DNA of 64,000 bases from Batrachochytrium dendrobatidis JAM81 (taxonomy: Eukaryota; Chytridiomycota; Chytridiomycetes; Rhizophydiales), in contig NW_006281099.1 of the NCBI RefSeq assembly GCF_000203795.2, positions 1,104,690-1,168,689 of the forward strand, in the 5' to 3' direction. The notes beneath the pieces were generated by a model. That model had not been told where the DNA came from and made no database searches. It saw only the letters and a list, made by a program, of their open reading frames with translations. The stretch's first letter is position 1; the number at the start of each line of letters is the position of its first letter. The translations under genes and the position numbers were made by a program. Positions 53,401-64,000 of this stretch are shown here, piece after piece.

Positions 53401-55567
53401 TGAAGAGTCTGGATTTACTCGTCAAGAATGCGAAGAGTTGGAAAATATTTGGTATGAGCACGCCAACAAACTGCGTCGTACCACTTTGCAGATATTTGAA
53501 CTTCGAACAACCCAAATGGTTGAAAAATTTCAATCGGGATTTCTTGAACTCCCTGGCGAGTTGAATCAAAAAGCAAGTGTGTTATCTAACATTAGCAAGA
53601 ACGAGCGTATCCTATACAGCAATGATCAAAATTTGATGCTGATTGTGCTTTCACCCGAGTACTTTGGAGGTATTGTGACAGGTGAAATATTTGAAGAGAT
53701 TACACAGCTTGTGGCAGTTTTAAACAAGCAATGGCAACTTATTGAAGCTTGGCGATCAAAACTCATCGAGTTGCTGACACTTCCATTTGAAAATGAGAAT
53801 CTCAATAGCAATTCGGATCATACAGATATTTCTTGTTTTCAGACAATTCAATCTTTGGGTGTAAATTCAAATGCCAAACCTAACGATGGTTCAATTGCTG
53901 CTCCAACCGGCAATGAATATAGTATTGGACTTGATATCCAAGAAGAAGCTAATCAGTATCAATATGCATATATACAAGTTCTATCAGATAGGCTTACGCT
54001 GCTGACTGCCATGCGACGTGATGTTGATCATAAATACTATGGCACAACAGACCTTCAATTCAAGTTGTTTGAACAACGTAAAGCGTTTATTCTAAAGCAA
54101 AAACAGCAATCCTTTTCTGAATTGGTTAAACGTTTAAAAGGTGTGAGCTGCAGATACGATTTGCCATCTATAGAAATCCAGTTGGCTACCCATGCTAGTC
54201 TATATCTTGGCAAGTGTCTGGATGTTCATGTGGCGTGCTTGGAATTGCTTCGAAAGTGAGTTTGGCATGATATGCATATATAATTTTACAATGGAGTTTG
54301 ATGTTTGTACTGCTGGGTTTCCCGCTAGTTTGATTGACGTCTATTTTATTTTAGTGAAACAACTAAATTTTCAATACTGGGGAATGCACGCATCGTGTAT
54401 TTTCGTGAACTCCAAAAGTTTCATTCAGGTGTTGTGTTTCCCGAGAAACCAACCGATATGGAAGCTCATTGTACAACACTTGAAGATAACATTCGTGGTT
54501 TTGAACGATCCATTGCTACTCAAAATGCTCGTCTTCGATATCTTGCTACACTAGAAACAGACAATATTCAGCGTACAGCCTTGGGTGAAAGTCTACGCGA
54601 GTGTGGAATATGTCGAACCATGTTTAAAAATGGTGTCGTCACACACTGTGGACACATGTTTTGCGAAGAGTGTAATGCTGGGTGGATTATGATTCACCTT
54701 CGATGTCCTATGTGCAATCAATCCATATCTCGTGAATCCATTGCTAAAGTAACATTAAAAAAGCAGCTCGACACTCCTCAATTCAATCAAACTATTCTCA
54801 GTATTTCTACTGTTCCAAATGCCTTTTCAGCAGGCTCAAAATCGATTGCACAGCTGAATATTCCACAGTTAGCTAAACGACTAAACGCAATTAAAGTACA
54901 TGGTTCCTATGGTTCAAAATTTAACACCATCATTCGACACATCAAGTATTTGGTATCTACTCATCCACAAACCAAAGTGATTTTATTTTCGCAATGGGAG
55001 CAAGTTTTAAATATTCTAGCGGCTGCATTTCAGGATAACGGAATTGGGTTCGTCAAGATGGAGGGTAGTGGGTGGACACAGGATAGAGGAAAGTTTAAAC
55101 TCAAATTTCCTGGACAGAGTGTTACCACATTTAGCGAAAGTGGCGATGTTGTCGCCTTTATGCTGAATGCTAAAAGTCATAGCTCCGGACTAACGCTTGT
55201 TTGTGCTATGCATGTGATTCTTATCGAGCCGTTACTAAATCGTAGCATTGAGCAGCAAGGTTTGTATGATTATAAAGTAATAAGTTTATTACAAGGCTAA
55301 CTTTCAAATAATTTAATAGCCATCACCAGAGTTCATCGAATTGGTCAACAAAATGAAACCCATGTTTGGAGATATATTGTCCACAACACAATCGAGAAAC
55401 AAATAGTGAAACTGGCAGATCAACGCATGTCTGTATCTAATCAAATAACACTTTCGTCTCAATCGAGGCTTGCTACAAAAAGTTTGGGTGGTGGAGAACT
55501 AATCGGCGAAACAGACATTCAAGATATCCTTTGTGATCGTAATGCCGTGAATGCTGGCACATCATGA
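50444..55567 (+). CDS. SHPRH-type SNF2 helicase / RING E3 protein, with apparent frameshift
   Basis: Likely exons 50444-50638, 50693-52141, 52251-54255, 54355-55259, 55320-55567 (about 1600 aa). Helicase motif I is GGILAHEMGLGKTVI (His where Asp is common) and motif II is VVFDEAQMV, as in SHPRH. Then WAVTGTPTSKTG and a ~600-residue helical insertion follow. The RING finger is CGICRTMFKNGVVTHCGHMF...CPMCNQ. The C-terminal helicase lobe is KVILFSQWEQVLNIL, SSGLTLVCAMHVILIEP, ITRVHRIGQQNETHVWRY. Downstream exons are phase-consistent, but within exon 2 the frame changes at an A6 run (51534-51539). A second change may be needed near 50733. Family role: PCNA polyubiquitination and damage tolerance. 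It may be a sequence error, a real lesion, or an unrecognised splice. Confidence 0.8.
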
Positions 55568-55740
55568 CTAAAGGTTTTTGATTTGAATGTTACTGTTGTA
55601 TCTGACTACAATAAAGCCAGTACATATTGATTGAAGTACAATAAATAGATTGCTTTGCTTATCCATTGTGTTACTTTACCTTTAAATTTAGGTAGCAAAT
55701 CAATTAGATTAGGGAATTGGGTATTTGTTTTTGTACTACT

Positions 55741-56064
55741 TTACCAGGAATATTGCAAGCTAGTAGGGTTTGACCAAAAAGCTACAACACCGGTTTGAAT
55801 GATCAATGAGTTTAGTTTAAACTCGATCATATTTGTAAATTGCAACACCATATAATTGCAATCATGCTTTGATATATACTCGATTACCAGACTTACCCAA
55901 CTCCGCATTGCTTGCTGGTAGTTGGCCAATGTCACATGTGTAGCTTTTGATTTCAAATTCAAGTCCGCTTCTGTGTTTTGAAATTCTGTAATGTAAGTTT
56001 GGCTGAATACAGAACGCAATATGGACAGTGCTGAATTGCAACGCGTCATATCAGCTAGATCCAA
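55741..56064 (-). CDS. Short hypothetical open frame (weak)
   Basis: About 107 codons open on the minus strand, with an internal ATG at 56049 (MTRCNSALSILRSVF). The mixed helix-like composition (LANYQQAMRSWVSLVIEYIS) is better than random AT-rich translation, but there is no recognised domain, no clear start context and no confirmed splice partner. It could be the last exon of a small gene whose 5' part lies toward 56200. Confidence 0.25.
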   Translation of the reverse strand: MDLADMTRCNSALSILRSVFSQTYITEFQNTEADLNLKSKATHVTLANYQQAMRSWVSLVIEYISKHDCNYMVLQFTNMIEFKLNSLIIQTGVVAFWSNPTSLQYSW

Positions 56065-56570
56065 ACTCCGATATAGGTATCTCTACACATGCATCCAGCT
56101 GGCCTTTTTGTCATCATTGCTATCTGTAGTAAACTGAAAACTCGCCACCCATTAATAACTTGCGGTCATTTTCACTAAAAATTATCAAGCTGGCTGACTG
56201 ATGCGTAGTTCCCTACGCCGCTACATCTCGTTTATTGTGGGCTCTGTTGTGCTATATATCTGTACTCTCAACAGCATAAAGCAATAGGCTCTTTTGCACC
56301 TTGAAATATTTGAATATTTGTATCTTTAATTTATTAGTGTAACAAATCAGCGACAAGTTAGCATCAGTTCAAGTGGTGAGTAGCATTTTTTACATATTGG
56401 AGACTCAATTTTCAAGATTCGCTGTTTCCAGACACTCGAATATCTAAACTTGATATTGCACTTTTATTCTACACAATTCCATTCACTTAATCTAACTTTA
56501 CGTGCTATTGTTTCAAAAAACTTTGCATAGCTTGTTCAGATCTCAGCCTATTCAAATTCCATTCACGATT

Positions 56571-59500
56571 ATGTACACCAAGGCTACCAAGAAACTTTTT
56601 GGGCTACTAATAGCCATATATGTTCTAGTACATATTGAATTTGTAATAGGTGTACCTTTAGTGATTTCATTGAATATCTTTCCATCAGATACAGTCTCAA
56701 GTACAGCCCATTTGTCCAAGATTACTGAGAGTTTATCTTCAGATACAACTAAAATTCTAAGCCAATCAGAATCAACAAGTACACTCGCCACGGATTTACC
56801 AAAAAGCACTACTGAAATAGTGACCACAACTTTATCATCTATTACTGAAACAACTGTTACAGATGTCTTTACTACAACTACCGCGTCTAGTATAGCCTCT
56901 GTTATTGTGAAGGATAACAGTGATACTATTTTAAATAGATCCAGCGTGACATCTTTGGTGCAACCTCCCAAAACTGAAAATGAGAAAGAAAGTGCAATTT
57001 CTTCCGTGACAACTAGTAAGTATAAAAAACTCTGTCATTAATGTATGGTGATCCTGCATAGTAAATTAACTATTTTTATGACGATATATTGTTAGCTCGG
57101 CCTGTCAGCACTTCAAAAATAGATGTAACTGTAAAAGACACTACTATAGATGATGTTTTATCTACTACAGCCATAGCTGGATCTTTGGTTGTAAATTCAG
57201 AAAAATTCATTGATACGAGTGAGCCCAATTCAAGCAGTGATTCTATTAAACCGACATTGAAAATATTGCAAGCGTTACCTGAACAACTTACTATCCCGCC
57301 TACACGTAGTTCAACCAGCTTTGATTCTCAAACTCTTGCTGTGAATCTGCCAACAACCAGTTTGTCGTCTACAATCCTACCTTCTTCCATTCTACCCGAT
57401 CCGACTATCACACAATCTTCAAACTTGAGCACTGTTGATATAATTACTACCACTGCCATTGTAGTACCCACCTCAGATAAAAGTGAACGTTTACAAGAGC
57501 CACCGTCAACCATTACTAGTAATGAAATCGCTAGCACGAGTAGCTCTACTGATTTACCAAACACCATTGCTATTTTAAACCGACTCAGTGCTGAAACAGT
57601 ATCATCTACTACAATCTTTGCTACATTATTGTCAAGTGACTTTACAACCAGTATACAACCAACTGCCACTCCGTCGCGTCTGTCGCCAGAGCAGCTATCG
57701 AGTCTATTGGCTGGCACGTCGATTTCATTTGATCCACAAATTTTGATTGTAAATCTACCATCGATTAATGTACCAGCTACTACGACTACAGTTGGATCCA
57801 ATCCACCGGTGATTCAACTTCCGCCTATATTAGGACTTCCATTGCCACAAATTCCAATTCCAACAATTGGTCCTGTAGTGCTGCCAAGTATTATACCAGG
57901 AGTTCCACCGGTGATCCCAATCAATCTTCCAAGTATCATTTCAGCAATACCATCGGTGATCCCAATCAACCTTCCGAGTATCATTTCAGCAATACCACCG
58001 GTGATTCCAACCAATTTGCCTGTTGACATACCAGGACTCCCGCCAGTGATCCCAATCAATCTTCCGAGTATCATTTCAGCAATACCACCGGTGATTCCAA
58101 CCAATTTGCCTGTTGACATACCAGGAGTTCCACCAGTTCCATTACCCGTTCCACCAGTTCCTCGTGCAACACCAACATTGCCTATTGTGATTCCTGGACT
58201 ACCACCTATTGTAGTTCCACCAGTTGATAACACTATTACTGCATCTGCACCAACTGCCACTCCGTCGCGTCTGTCACCAGAGCAGCTATCGAGTCTATTG
58301 GCTGGCACGTCGATTTCATTTGATCCACAAATTTTGATTGTAAATCTACCATCGATTAATGTACCAGCTACTACGACTACAGTTGGATCCAATCCACCGG
58401 TGATTCAACTTCCGCCTATATTAGGACTTCCATTGCCACAAATTCCAATTCCAACAATTGGTCCTTCAGTGCTGCCAAGTATTAACCAGGGAGTTCCACC
58501 GGGCATCCCAGTCAACCTTCCGAGTATCATTCAAGCAATACCACCGGTGATTCCAACCAATTTGCCTGTTGACATACCAGGACTCCCGCCAGTGATCCCA
58601 GTCAACCTTCCGAGTATCATTTCAGCAATACCACCGGTGATTCCAACCAATTTGCCTGTTGACATACCAGGAGTTCCACCAGTTCCATTACCCGTTCCAC
58701 CAGTTCCTCGTGCAACACCAACATTGCCTATTGTGATTCCTGGACTACCACCTATTGTAGTTCCACCAGTTGATAACACTATTACTGCATCTGCACCAAC
58801 TGCCACTCCGTCGCGTCTGTCACCAGAGCAGCTATCGAGTCTATTGGCTGGCACGTCGATTTCATTTGATCCACAAATTTTGATTGTAAATCTACCATCG
58901 ATTAATGTACCAGCTACTACAACCACAGTTGGATCCAATCCACCGGTGATTCAACTTCCGCCTATATTAGGACTTCCATTGCCACAAATTCCAATTCCAA
59001 CAATTGGTCCTGTAGTGCTGCCAAGTATTATACCAGGAGTTCCATCAGTGATCCCAGTCAACCTTCCAAGTATCATTTCAGCAATACCACCGGTGATTCC
59101 AACCAATTTGCCTGTTGACATACCAGGACTCCCGCCAGTGATCCCAGTCAACCTTCCGAGTATCATTTCAGCAATACCACCGGTGATTCCAACCAATTTG
59201 CCTGTTGACATACCAGGAGTTCCACCAGTTCCATTACCCGTTCCACCAGTTCCTCGTGCAACACCAACATTGCCTATTGTGATTCCTGGACTACCACCTA
59301 TTGTAGTTCCACCAGTTGATAACACTATTACTGCATCTGCACCAACTGCCACTCCGTCGCGTCTGTCACCAGAGCAGCTATCGAGTCTATTGGCTGGCAC
59401 GTCGATTTCATTTGATCCACAAATTTTGATTGTAAATCTACCATCGATTAATGTACCAGCTACTACAACCACAGTTGGATCCAATCCACCGGTGATTCAA

Positions 59501-62500
59501 CTTCCGCCTATATTAGGACTTCCATTGCCACAAATTCCAATTCCAACAATTGGTCCTGTAGTGCTGCCAAGTATTATACCAGGAGTTCCACCGGTGATCC
59601 CAATCAATCTTCCAAGTATCATTTCAGCAATACCATCGGTGATCCCAATCAACCTTCCGAGTATCATTTCAGCAATACCACCGGTGATTCCAACCAATTT
59701 GCCTGTTGACATACCAGGACTCCCGCCAGTGATCCCAGTCAACCTTCCAAGTATCATTTCAGCAATACCACCGGTGATTCCAACCAATTTGCCTGTTGAC
59801 ATACCAGGAGTTCCACCAGTTCCATTACCCGTTCCACCAGTTCCTCGTGCAACACCAACATTGCCTATTGTGATTCCTGGACTACCACCCATTGTAGTTC
59901 CACCAGTTGATAACACTATTACTGCATCTGCACCAACTGCCACTCCGTCGCGTCTGTCACCAGAGCAGCTATCGAGTCTGTTGGCTGGCACGTCGATTTC
60001 ATTTGATCCACAAATTTTGATTGTAAATCTACCATCGATTAATGTACCAGCTACTACGACTACAGTTGGATCCAATCCACCGGTGATTCAACTTCCGCCT
60101 ATATTAGGACTTCCATTGCCACAAATTCCAATTCCAACAATTGGTCCTGTAGTGCTGCCAAGTATTATACCAGGAGTTCCGCCAGTAATCCCAATCAACC
60201 TTCCGAGTATCATTTCAGCAATACCATCGGTGATCCCAATCAACCTTCCGAGTATCATTTCAGCAATACCACCGGTGATTCCAACCAATTTGCCCATTGA
60301 TATACCAGGAGTTCCACCGGTGATCCCAGTCAACCTTCCAAGTATCATTTCAGCAATACCACCGGTGATCCCAACCAATTTGCCTGTTGATATACCAGGA
60401 GTTCCACCGGTGATCCCAGTCAATCTTCCGAGTATCATTCCTGTCGTATCAGTTTTAAATATACCTACTATTCGCAAAACTTCACTTTTAACTCCGACTG
60501 AAATTGCCCAGCCTGCCTCGACAGAACCTTTTTTACCAGCAGCCCCACTTCCAGTCTCAAAGTTTTCTGAAAGTTTTTCTTCACAGCAAGTGGATGGCGG
60601 AAATAGTATACCTGCTTCAATTCCAACATCTGTAAATGGAGATATAACAGTGCCAAACCAGTCTCAGTTTCCTGGCCAATTCAATATTCCAGTGCAGCAG
60701 CCAAATTCTGTTCAATTTCAATCTACTGCTGCTGCCGAAGCTACCATTATTTTTGGAAGTGGAGTTTCCAATGTACCAGCTGTTGCACCTGATGCTACTG
60801 TCAATCCTGTCAAGGATGGATCAATAATTACCGCTAGTGGTTCAATCCCTATACCACCTGCTCAACATGCTTCTCATGATGAAGTTGTTATTCAAGATTC
60901 TAATGCATCTCAAATAGTCAGTCCTACACTTGTAAGTTTTTGCTAAATGATTGCTGTTAACTCCGTGTAATATATCGAATCTCTTGATTGATTTAGCTTA
61001 CTTATGGCAACATATGATTTTAATACATAATGCATTATTCAGGCCCCTGTAGTCAATATTGTTGCAAACAATCCAGGTGGTGCAGTAATTGTTGGAGGCA
61101 AACAGTCCAATCCTATTCCAAGTGCCCAGCCAGGGGATATAGTAGGCAATTCAGGTCCCACGCGGAACAATGGACCAACAAGTGATTCCAACACTACAAC
61201 TCCACCTTCAAACAATAATGGCATGTCAGCAACGACCTTGGAAATGATCTTTGGTGGTATAGGTGCAGGATTGGTAGTGTTAGGATCTGTATTGGTAGTG
61301 ACGCGTCGTAGCCAACTGTCTTTACCTAATGCAAGCTCGGGTCTTTCGGCTTCTGAAAATGGAGCCGCTTCGACACTGGCTCTTCCGATTGCAATTGTGG
61401 GTCCAGTTTTAAAAAGTGGAAAAGATGCTGCTGAAGGAGTCGTAGTAAGGCCCGAGTCGCACAGATCGACTCTACCTCCACTTTTGAAACTTTCCAATAG
61501 CAAAACAAAAAGCTTTAGTATTTTTTCAACGGAAAGTTTGTTTTCAGGACTATCCCTGTCTACCATTGCTTTTGCTAATCAAACTGAAGCCACAGATATT
61601 GAATCTCCAGTTGAAAAGAAGGCCAACACTTCGTTTTCAATTGATATGCATGATGATAACCATCAAGCAAGCACACATACCAACTATGGAAGCGGTGAAA
61701 GTATGCCAGAAAAATCTTTGACTTCGTATATTCATCCTTCCGCGCTTTCCGGGTCAAGCTTGTATTCTGATATTGATGCTGTAGAGCCCGTAGCCATGCC
61801 TAATATAGCATCGAATACCTCACCTTTTGTAGCCGTTCCTATTGACAACGAAATCAGCTTTACGTTTGGCTGTGGCATGTCTTCGATTGATCGTGTTTCA
61901 GATCTCACCGTGACAACAATTTCTACTAATCCTTGGAGGCGACAGTCAGATATGGAGGCTATCTCAACACTACAACGAAACAATAGTGTTTGTTCAGGAG
62001 TGCATATCACAGATACGATGGACAGTTGGAGAATTTCGCATATTTCCAAAGCTCCTACTTTGAATGAAACAACAGAGTTTGATCCTGACAAAACGTTTAG
62101 CGGCAAATATCAATACGTAACTCATGGGATCACTGAAACTCAACGAGAACGCATCTCCTTTGAAAATAACTCGAATGTACTTGCAGAAAAGGCTTTGGAC
62201 AAACATACTGAATCTTATTTTGATATTGATCAGGAAACGGGTGAAGACAAGAGCAGTTGGTTTGATGAGCAGTCTAGTGGTGCACTTAGCGGAGCGGGAA
62301 TATTTTCTCAGCCAAAACATACTGTTGCTAACTGTAACCCATCTCCACATGAAAATCTTGACAAGTTTTCTCTTGCTGATTATGTTCAAGATCCATCACC
62401 TCGTTTGGGCTATATTCCTCGGGAATATAAGCCACGGCCTATTCTTCGTGACTCTGATTACGATGAGCACACTCAATCCAATGGTGAATGGACCATAAAC

Positions 62501-62593
62501 GACACCACTGTAACTGGATTTGATTATTCTCTGCACAACCAGTCTAGGAGATCGTCTATAACTTTTGCATCGCAAAGCATGGAATTTCATTGA
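56571..62593 (+). CDS. Giant Pro/Ser/Thr-rich single-pass surface protein with tandem repeats
   Basis: Three exons (56571-57015, 57096-60931, 61043-62593), 5832 bp, 1943 aa, phase-consistent. N-terminal signal/anchor helix KKLFGLLIAIYVLVHIEFVI; a ~350-residue Ser/Thr-rich mucin-like region; about 920 residues of tandem repeats (separate entry); a further Ser/Thr/Pro region; one transmembrane helix at about residue 1500 (MIFGGIGAGLVVLGSVLVV) followed by basic TRRS; and a ~440-residue cytosolic tail ending near YIPREYKPRPILRDSDYDEH. The architecture resembles fungal wall sensors or adhesins with a stalk through the wall, but no known ligand-binding domain was seen. Type I topology is inferred. 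Function unknown. Confidence 0.85.
57662..60450 (+). repeat. Five in-frame tandem units of 546 or 591 bp inside the surface protein gene
   Basis: Unit starts (at ACTGCCACTCCGTCGCGTCT) are 57662, 58253, 58799, 59345 and 59936, giving periods of 591, 546, 546 and 591 bp. The fifth unit is extended differently and runs out near 60450. Each unit encodes TATPSRLSPEQLSSLLAGTS, LPSINVPATTTTVGSNPP, QLPPILGLPLPQIPIPTIGP and a variable block of PVIPxNLPSIISAIP / PTNLPVDIPG modules. Units 1, 4 and 5 carry an extra 45-bp module. Nucleotide identity between units is very high even at third codon positions. Confidence 0.93.
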
Positions 62594-62839
62594 GTTGCAT
62601 ACTTGAGCAATTCTTAATATTCACGTAAAATGGAACTCTAGTATCTATTTTGCAATCCTATTTTACTTTGAAATAAACAATGATTAAATATTTGTTACGT
62701 TTTCTTACTAGAATTGACTTGAATGAACATTCTCAACTCAGACAACAACCATCATATAATACAAACTATAATTTTGAATTGAAATTATCCTTTTTTTTGC
62801 TTTTTGGTATTGCCATACATTGTAACCTAGTGATTGAGT

Positions 62840-63180
62840 TTGACTTTTAATATTCTCAAACTCATCTTTTTGTGTCCTAAAATCTCGTAAATTCGTGTTT
62901 TGATTCAGAAAACAAAGATTACAACTGTTGTTTCCATGCCGATCATCCAATGTTTGATTTGAATGAAAGAGAGGGTGAGACTGAAGTGATGTGAAGGATG
63001 TAAAATTTACTGAAACTACAAGCAAACATTCGTTTAGTTGTTTTGTACAAAAATAGGCTCAAAAAACACAATGTTACCCAGTAAGCTGACACCAGTCATG
63101 CCATGAGACCTGCAATCTATTATATACTTTGACATTCTTATTTAATCTTTCATTTACGTGAATACGGTTGTAAAAAGCTA
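62840..63180 (+). repeat. Dispersed intergenic repeat, copy E
   Basis: Between the surface-protein gene and the convergent gene at the right edge. All family blocks are present in order: TGTGTCCTAAAATCTCG near 62871, CAGAAAACAAAGATTACAAC near 62907, GTTGTTTCCATGCCGATCAT near 62929, CCCAGTAAGCTGACACCAG near 63077, CTTATTTAATCTTTCATTTA near 63137 followed by CGTGAATACGG. It is closest to copy C. An inverted copy of the end block also sits at about 62613-62640. Confidence 0.65.
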
Positions 63181-63377
63181 CATTTGATTTAAATATCGGT
63201 CAAAAACTGGCAATGCCAATACGATGCTACAATCTCCAACAGATAGATATTAAAATTGACACCTCGTAGCTTAAAGTGTTTTCCAAAAATTCGATAGGTA
63301 CTCCTAGAACCAGGCCAAAGAGTAGGGCCATTGTAAGATCTATCCATGAGATTCATCAATAAAAACATGCTGTTTGC

Positions 63378-64000
63378 TCAAGTTTTTTTCCCACTACTGT
63401 TTCGTGAGGCAATCTGGCGAGCAGCAGACCGTATGTCTGCTGTTTCCACCTGTCCACCCAAAGCAGGTGAAAGAGCCATCTGTCGTTGTAGCTTTTTGGC
63501 TTGTGAATCGTATTTAGAGATTGAAGCTTGGCTTGTCAATGGTATATCAGTAAGATGTGACAATTGAGTTTCAGATGGCGCGACTTTTATCGTTGTGGGT
63601 CTGATTGGTGGAAAGTCTAACGAAGATAGGGTTGGTATGGGCTGTTTTGGGAGTGTCGGTGTGTGCATGGGAGGATCTTCCCAGGTCAACGGTAAAACGG
63701 TCTAAGTGATAGTGGAATTTAATTCAAAAATAAGTAAAGTCTAGTAATAAAAAGATAGAATCAGGCATGATATAGTTGCGTACAACTTACAAGAAAGGCC
63801 GCGCCAATTAATAGTAAAAAGAAAAACACTGGCATCATACAGTTGCTGCATTGATCTAACCAATCCTCATCCGAGTCGTTGGCTTGTGAGGATGCTAAAA
63901 GTAAATACATGCGTATATTAGAGTTGATGATAGTCAACATGACACAGGCTGAGTAGTTGCAAGAGTAAATCCAGGGGAATTGTTAAAGTTTAAGCTTACA
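63378..64000 (-). CDS. 3' end of a small single-pass membrane protein, unknown
   Basis: Two exons are visible, 63894-63791 and 63701-63378, joined in phase 0. A third, upstream exon ends at the window edge (the last base, 64000, is followed on the minus strand by a GTAAGC donor). The encoded C-terminal part has an acidic lead (DSDEDWLDQCSNC), one transmembrane helix (MPVFFFLLLIGAAFL) and a ~110-residue Pro/Thr/Ser-rich, then basic tail ending SARQIASRNSSGKKT. Not recognised. The 5' end is outside the window. Confidence 0.65.

Noticed and set aside
57662..60450. CRISPR-like or satellite interpretation of the tandem array
   Set aside because: Units are 546/591 bp, in frame, without spacers, and sit inside a spliced protein-coding gene.
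57328..60477. Long minus-strand open frames (up to 192 codons) opposite the repeat array
   Set aside because: They are repeated Gly/Ile/Thr translations forced by the codon pattern of the plus-strand Pro-rich repeats. They restart in each unit and have no independent gene features.

Overview
The window is nuclear DNA of a zoosporic (chytrid-type) fungus, probably close to Rhizophydiales such as Batrachochytrium. The group is inferred, not proven. The evidence is AT-rich intergenic DNA, genes split by many short (roughly 50-340 bp) GT-AG introns, fungal-type genes (alpha-aminoadipate lysine pathway, cytochrome b5-fused sphingolipid desaturase, fungal Pkc1 architecture, RSC7-family chromatin subunit), and homologues of cilium/flagellum proteins (IQCH-like, MDH1B-like) that non-flagellated fungi usually lack. 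Most gene models below were built by joining exons whose splice sites keep the frame. Where the summed exon length divides by three and the joined protein matches a family across the junction, I treat the model as strong.

Layout. 1-2.9 kb: 3' part of an IQCH-like gene (+). 3.2-3.9 kb: NPC2/ML-domain lipid-binding protein (-). 4.25 kb: intron-containing tRNA-Arg(CCU). 4.6-7.3 kb: RSC7/Swp82-type chromatin subunit fused to PHD fingers (-). 8.8-10.5 kb: seven-TM RGS protein (+). 10.5-11.2 kb: degraded, GC-rich patch. 11.9-14.2 kb: cytochrome b5 front-end desaturase (-). 14.4-16.4 kb: homocitrate synthase (-). 18.3-20.2 kb: secreted protein (+). 20.9-25.2 kb: importin-5/Kap121 (+). 25.7-29.5 kb: three minus-strand genes (RRM-cyclophilin, homoisocitrate dehydrogenase, a free-standing MDH1B N-terminal domain). 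29.7-35.4 kb: DNA topoisomerase II (+). 35.8-36.5 kb: COX6A (-). 36.7-38.5 kb: orphan coiled-coil protein (+). 38.8-39.4 kb: PRELI/Ups protein (+). 40.3-41.1 kb: macro-domain protein (+). 41.2-43.3 kb: sphingosine kinase (-). 43.5-47.7 kb: Pkc1-type kinase (-). 48.3-50.0 kb: cytochrome b561-like membrane protein (-). 50.4-55.6 kb: SHPRH-type SNF2/RING protein with an apparent frameshift (+). 56.6-62.6 kb: very large Pro/Ser/Thr-rich single-pass surface protein with five near-identical tandem units (+). 63.4-64 kb: 3' end of a small membrane protein (-).

Functional threads, all inferred from family knowledge: two alpha-aminoadipate lysine enzymes (steps 1 and 4) about 13 kb apart; sphingolipid/sterol-lipid handling (desaturase, sphingosine kinase, NPC2, PRELI); cell-surface and wall signalling (Pkc1, 7TM-RGS, the large surface protein); and chromatin/DNA topology (RSC7-PHD, TOP2, SHPRH). 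The intergenic spaces are not empty. At least five copies of a degenerate 250-560 bp repeat, all in the same orientation, occupy the larger gaps, with extra fragments elsewhere. I found no CRISPR, no rRNA, and no intact transposon.
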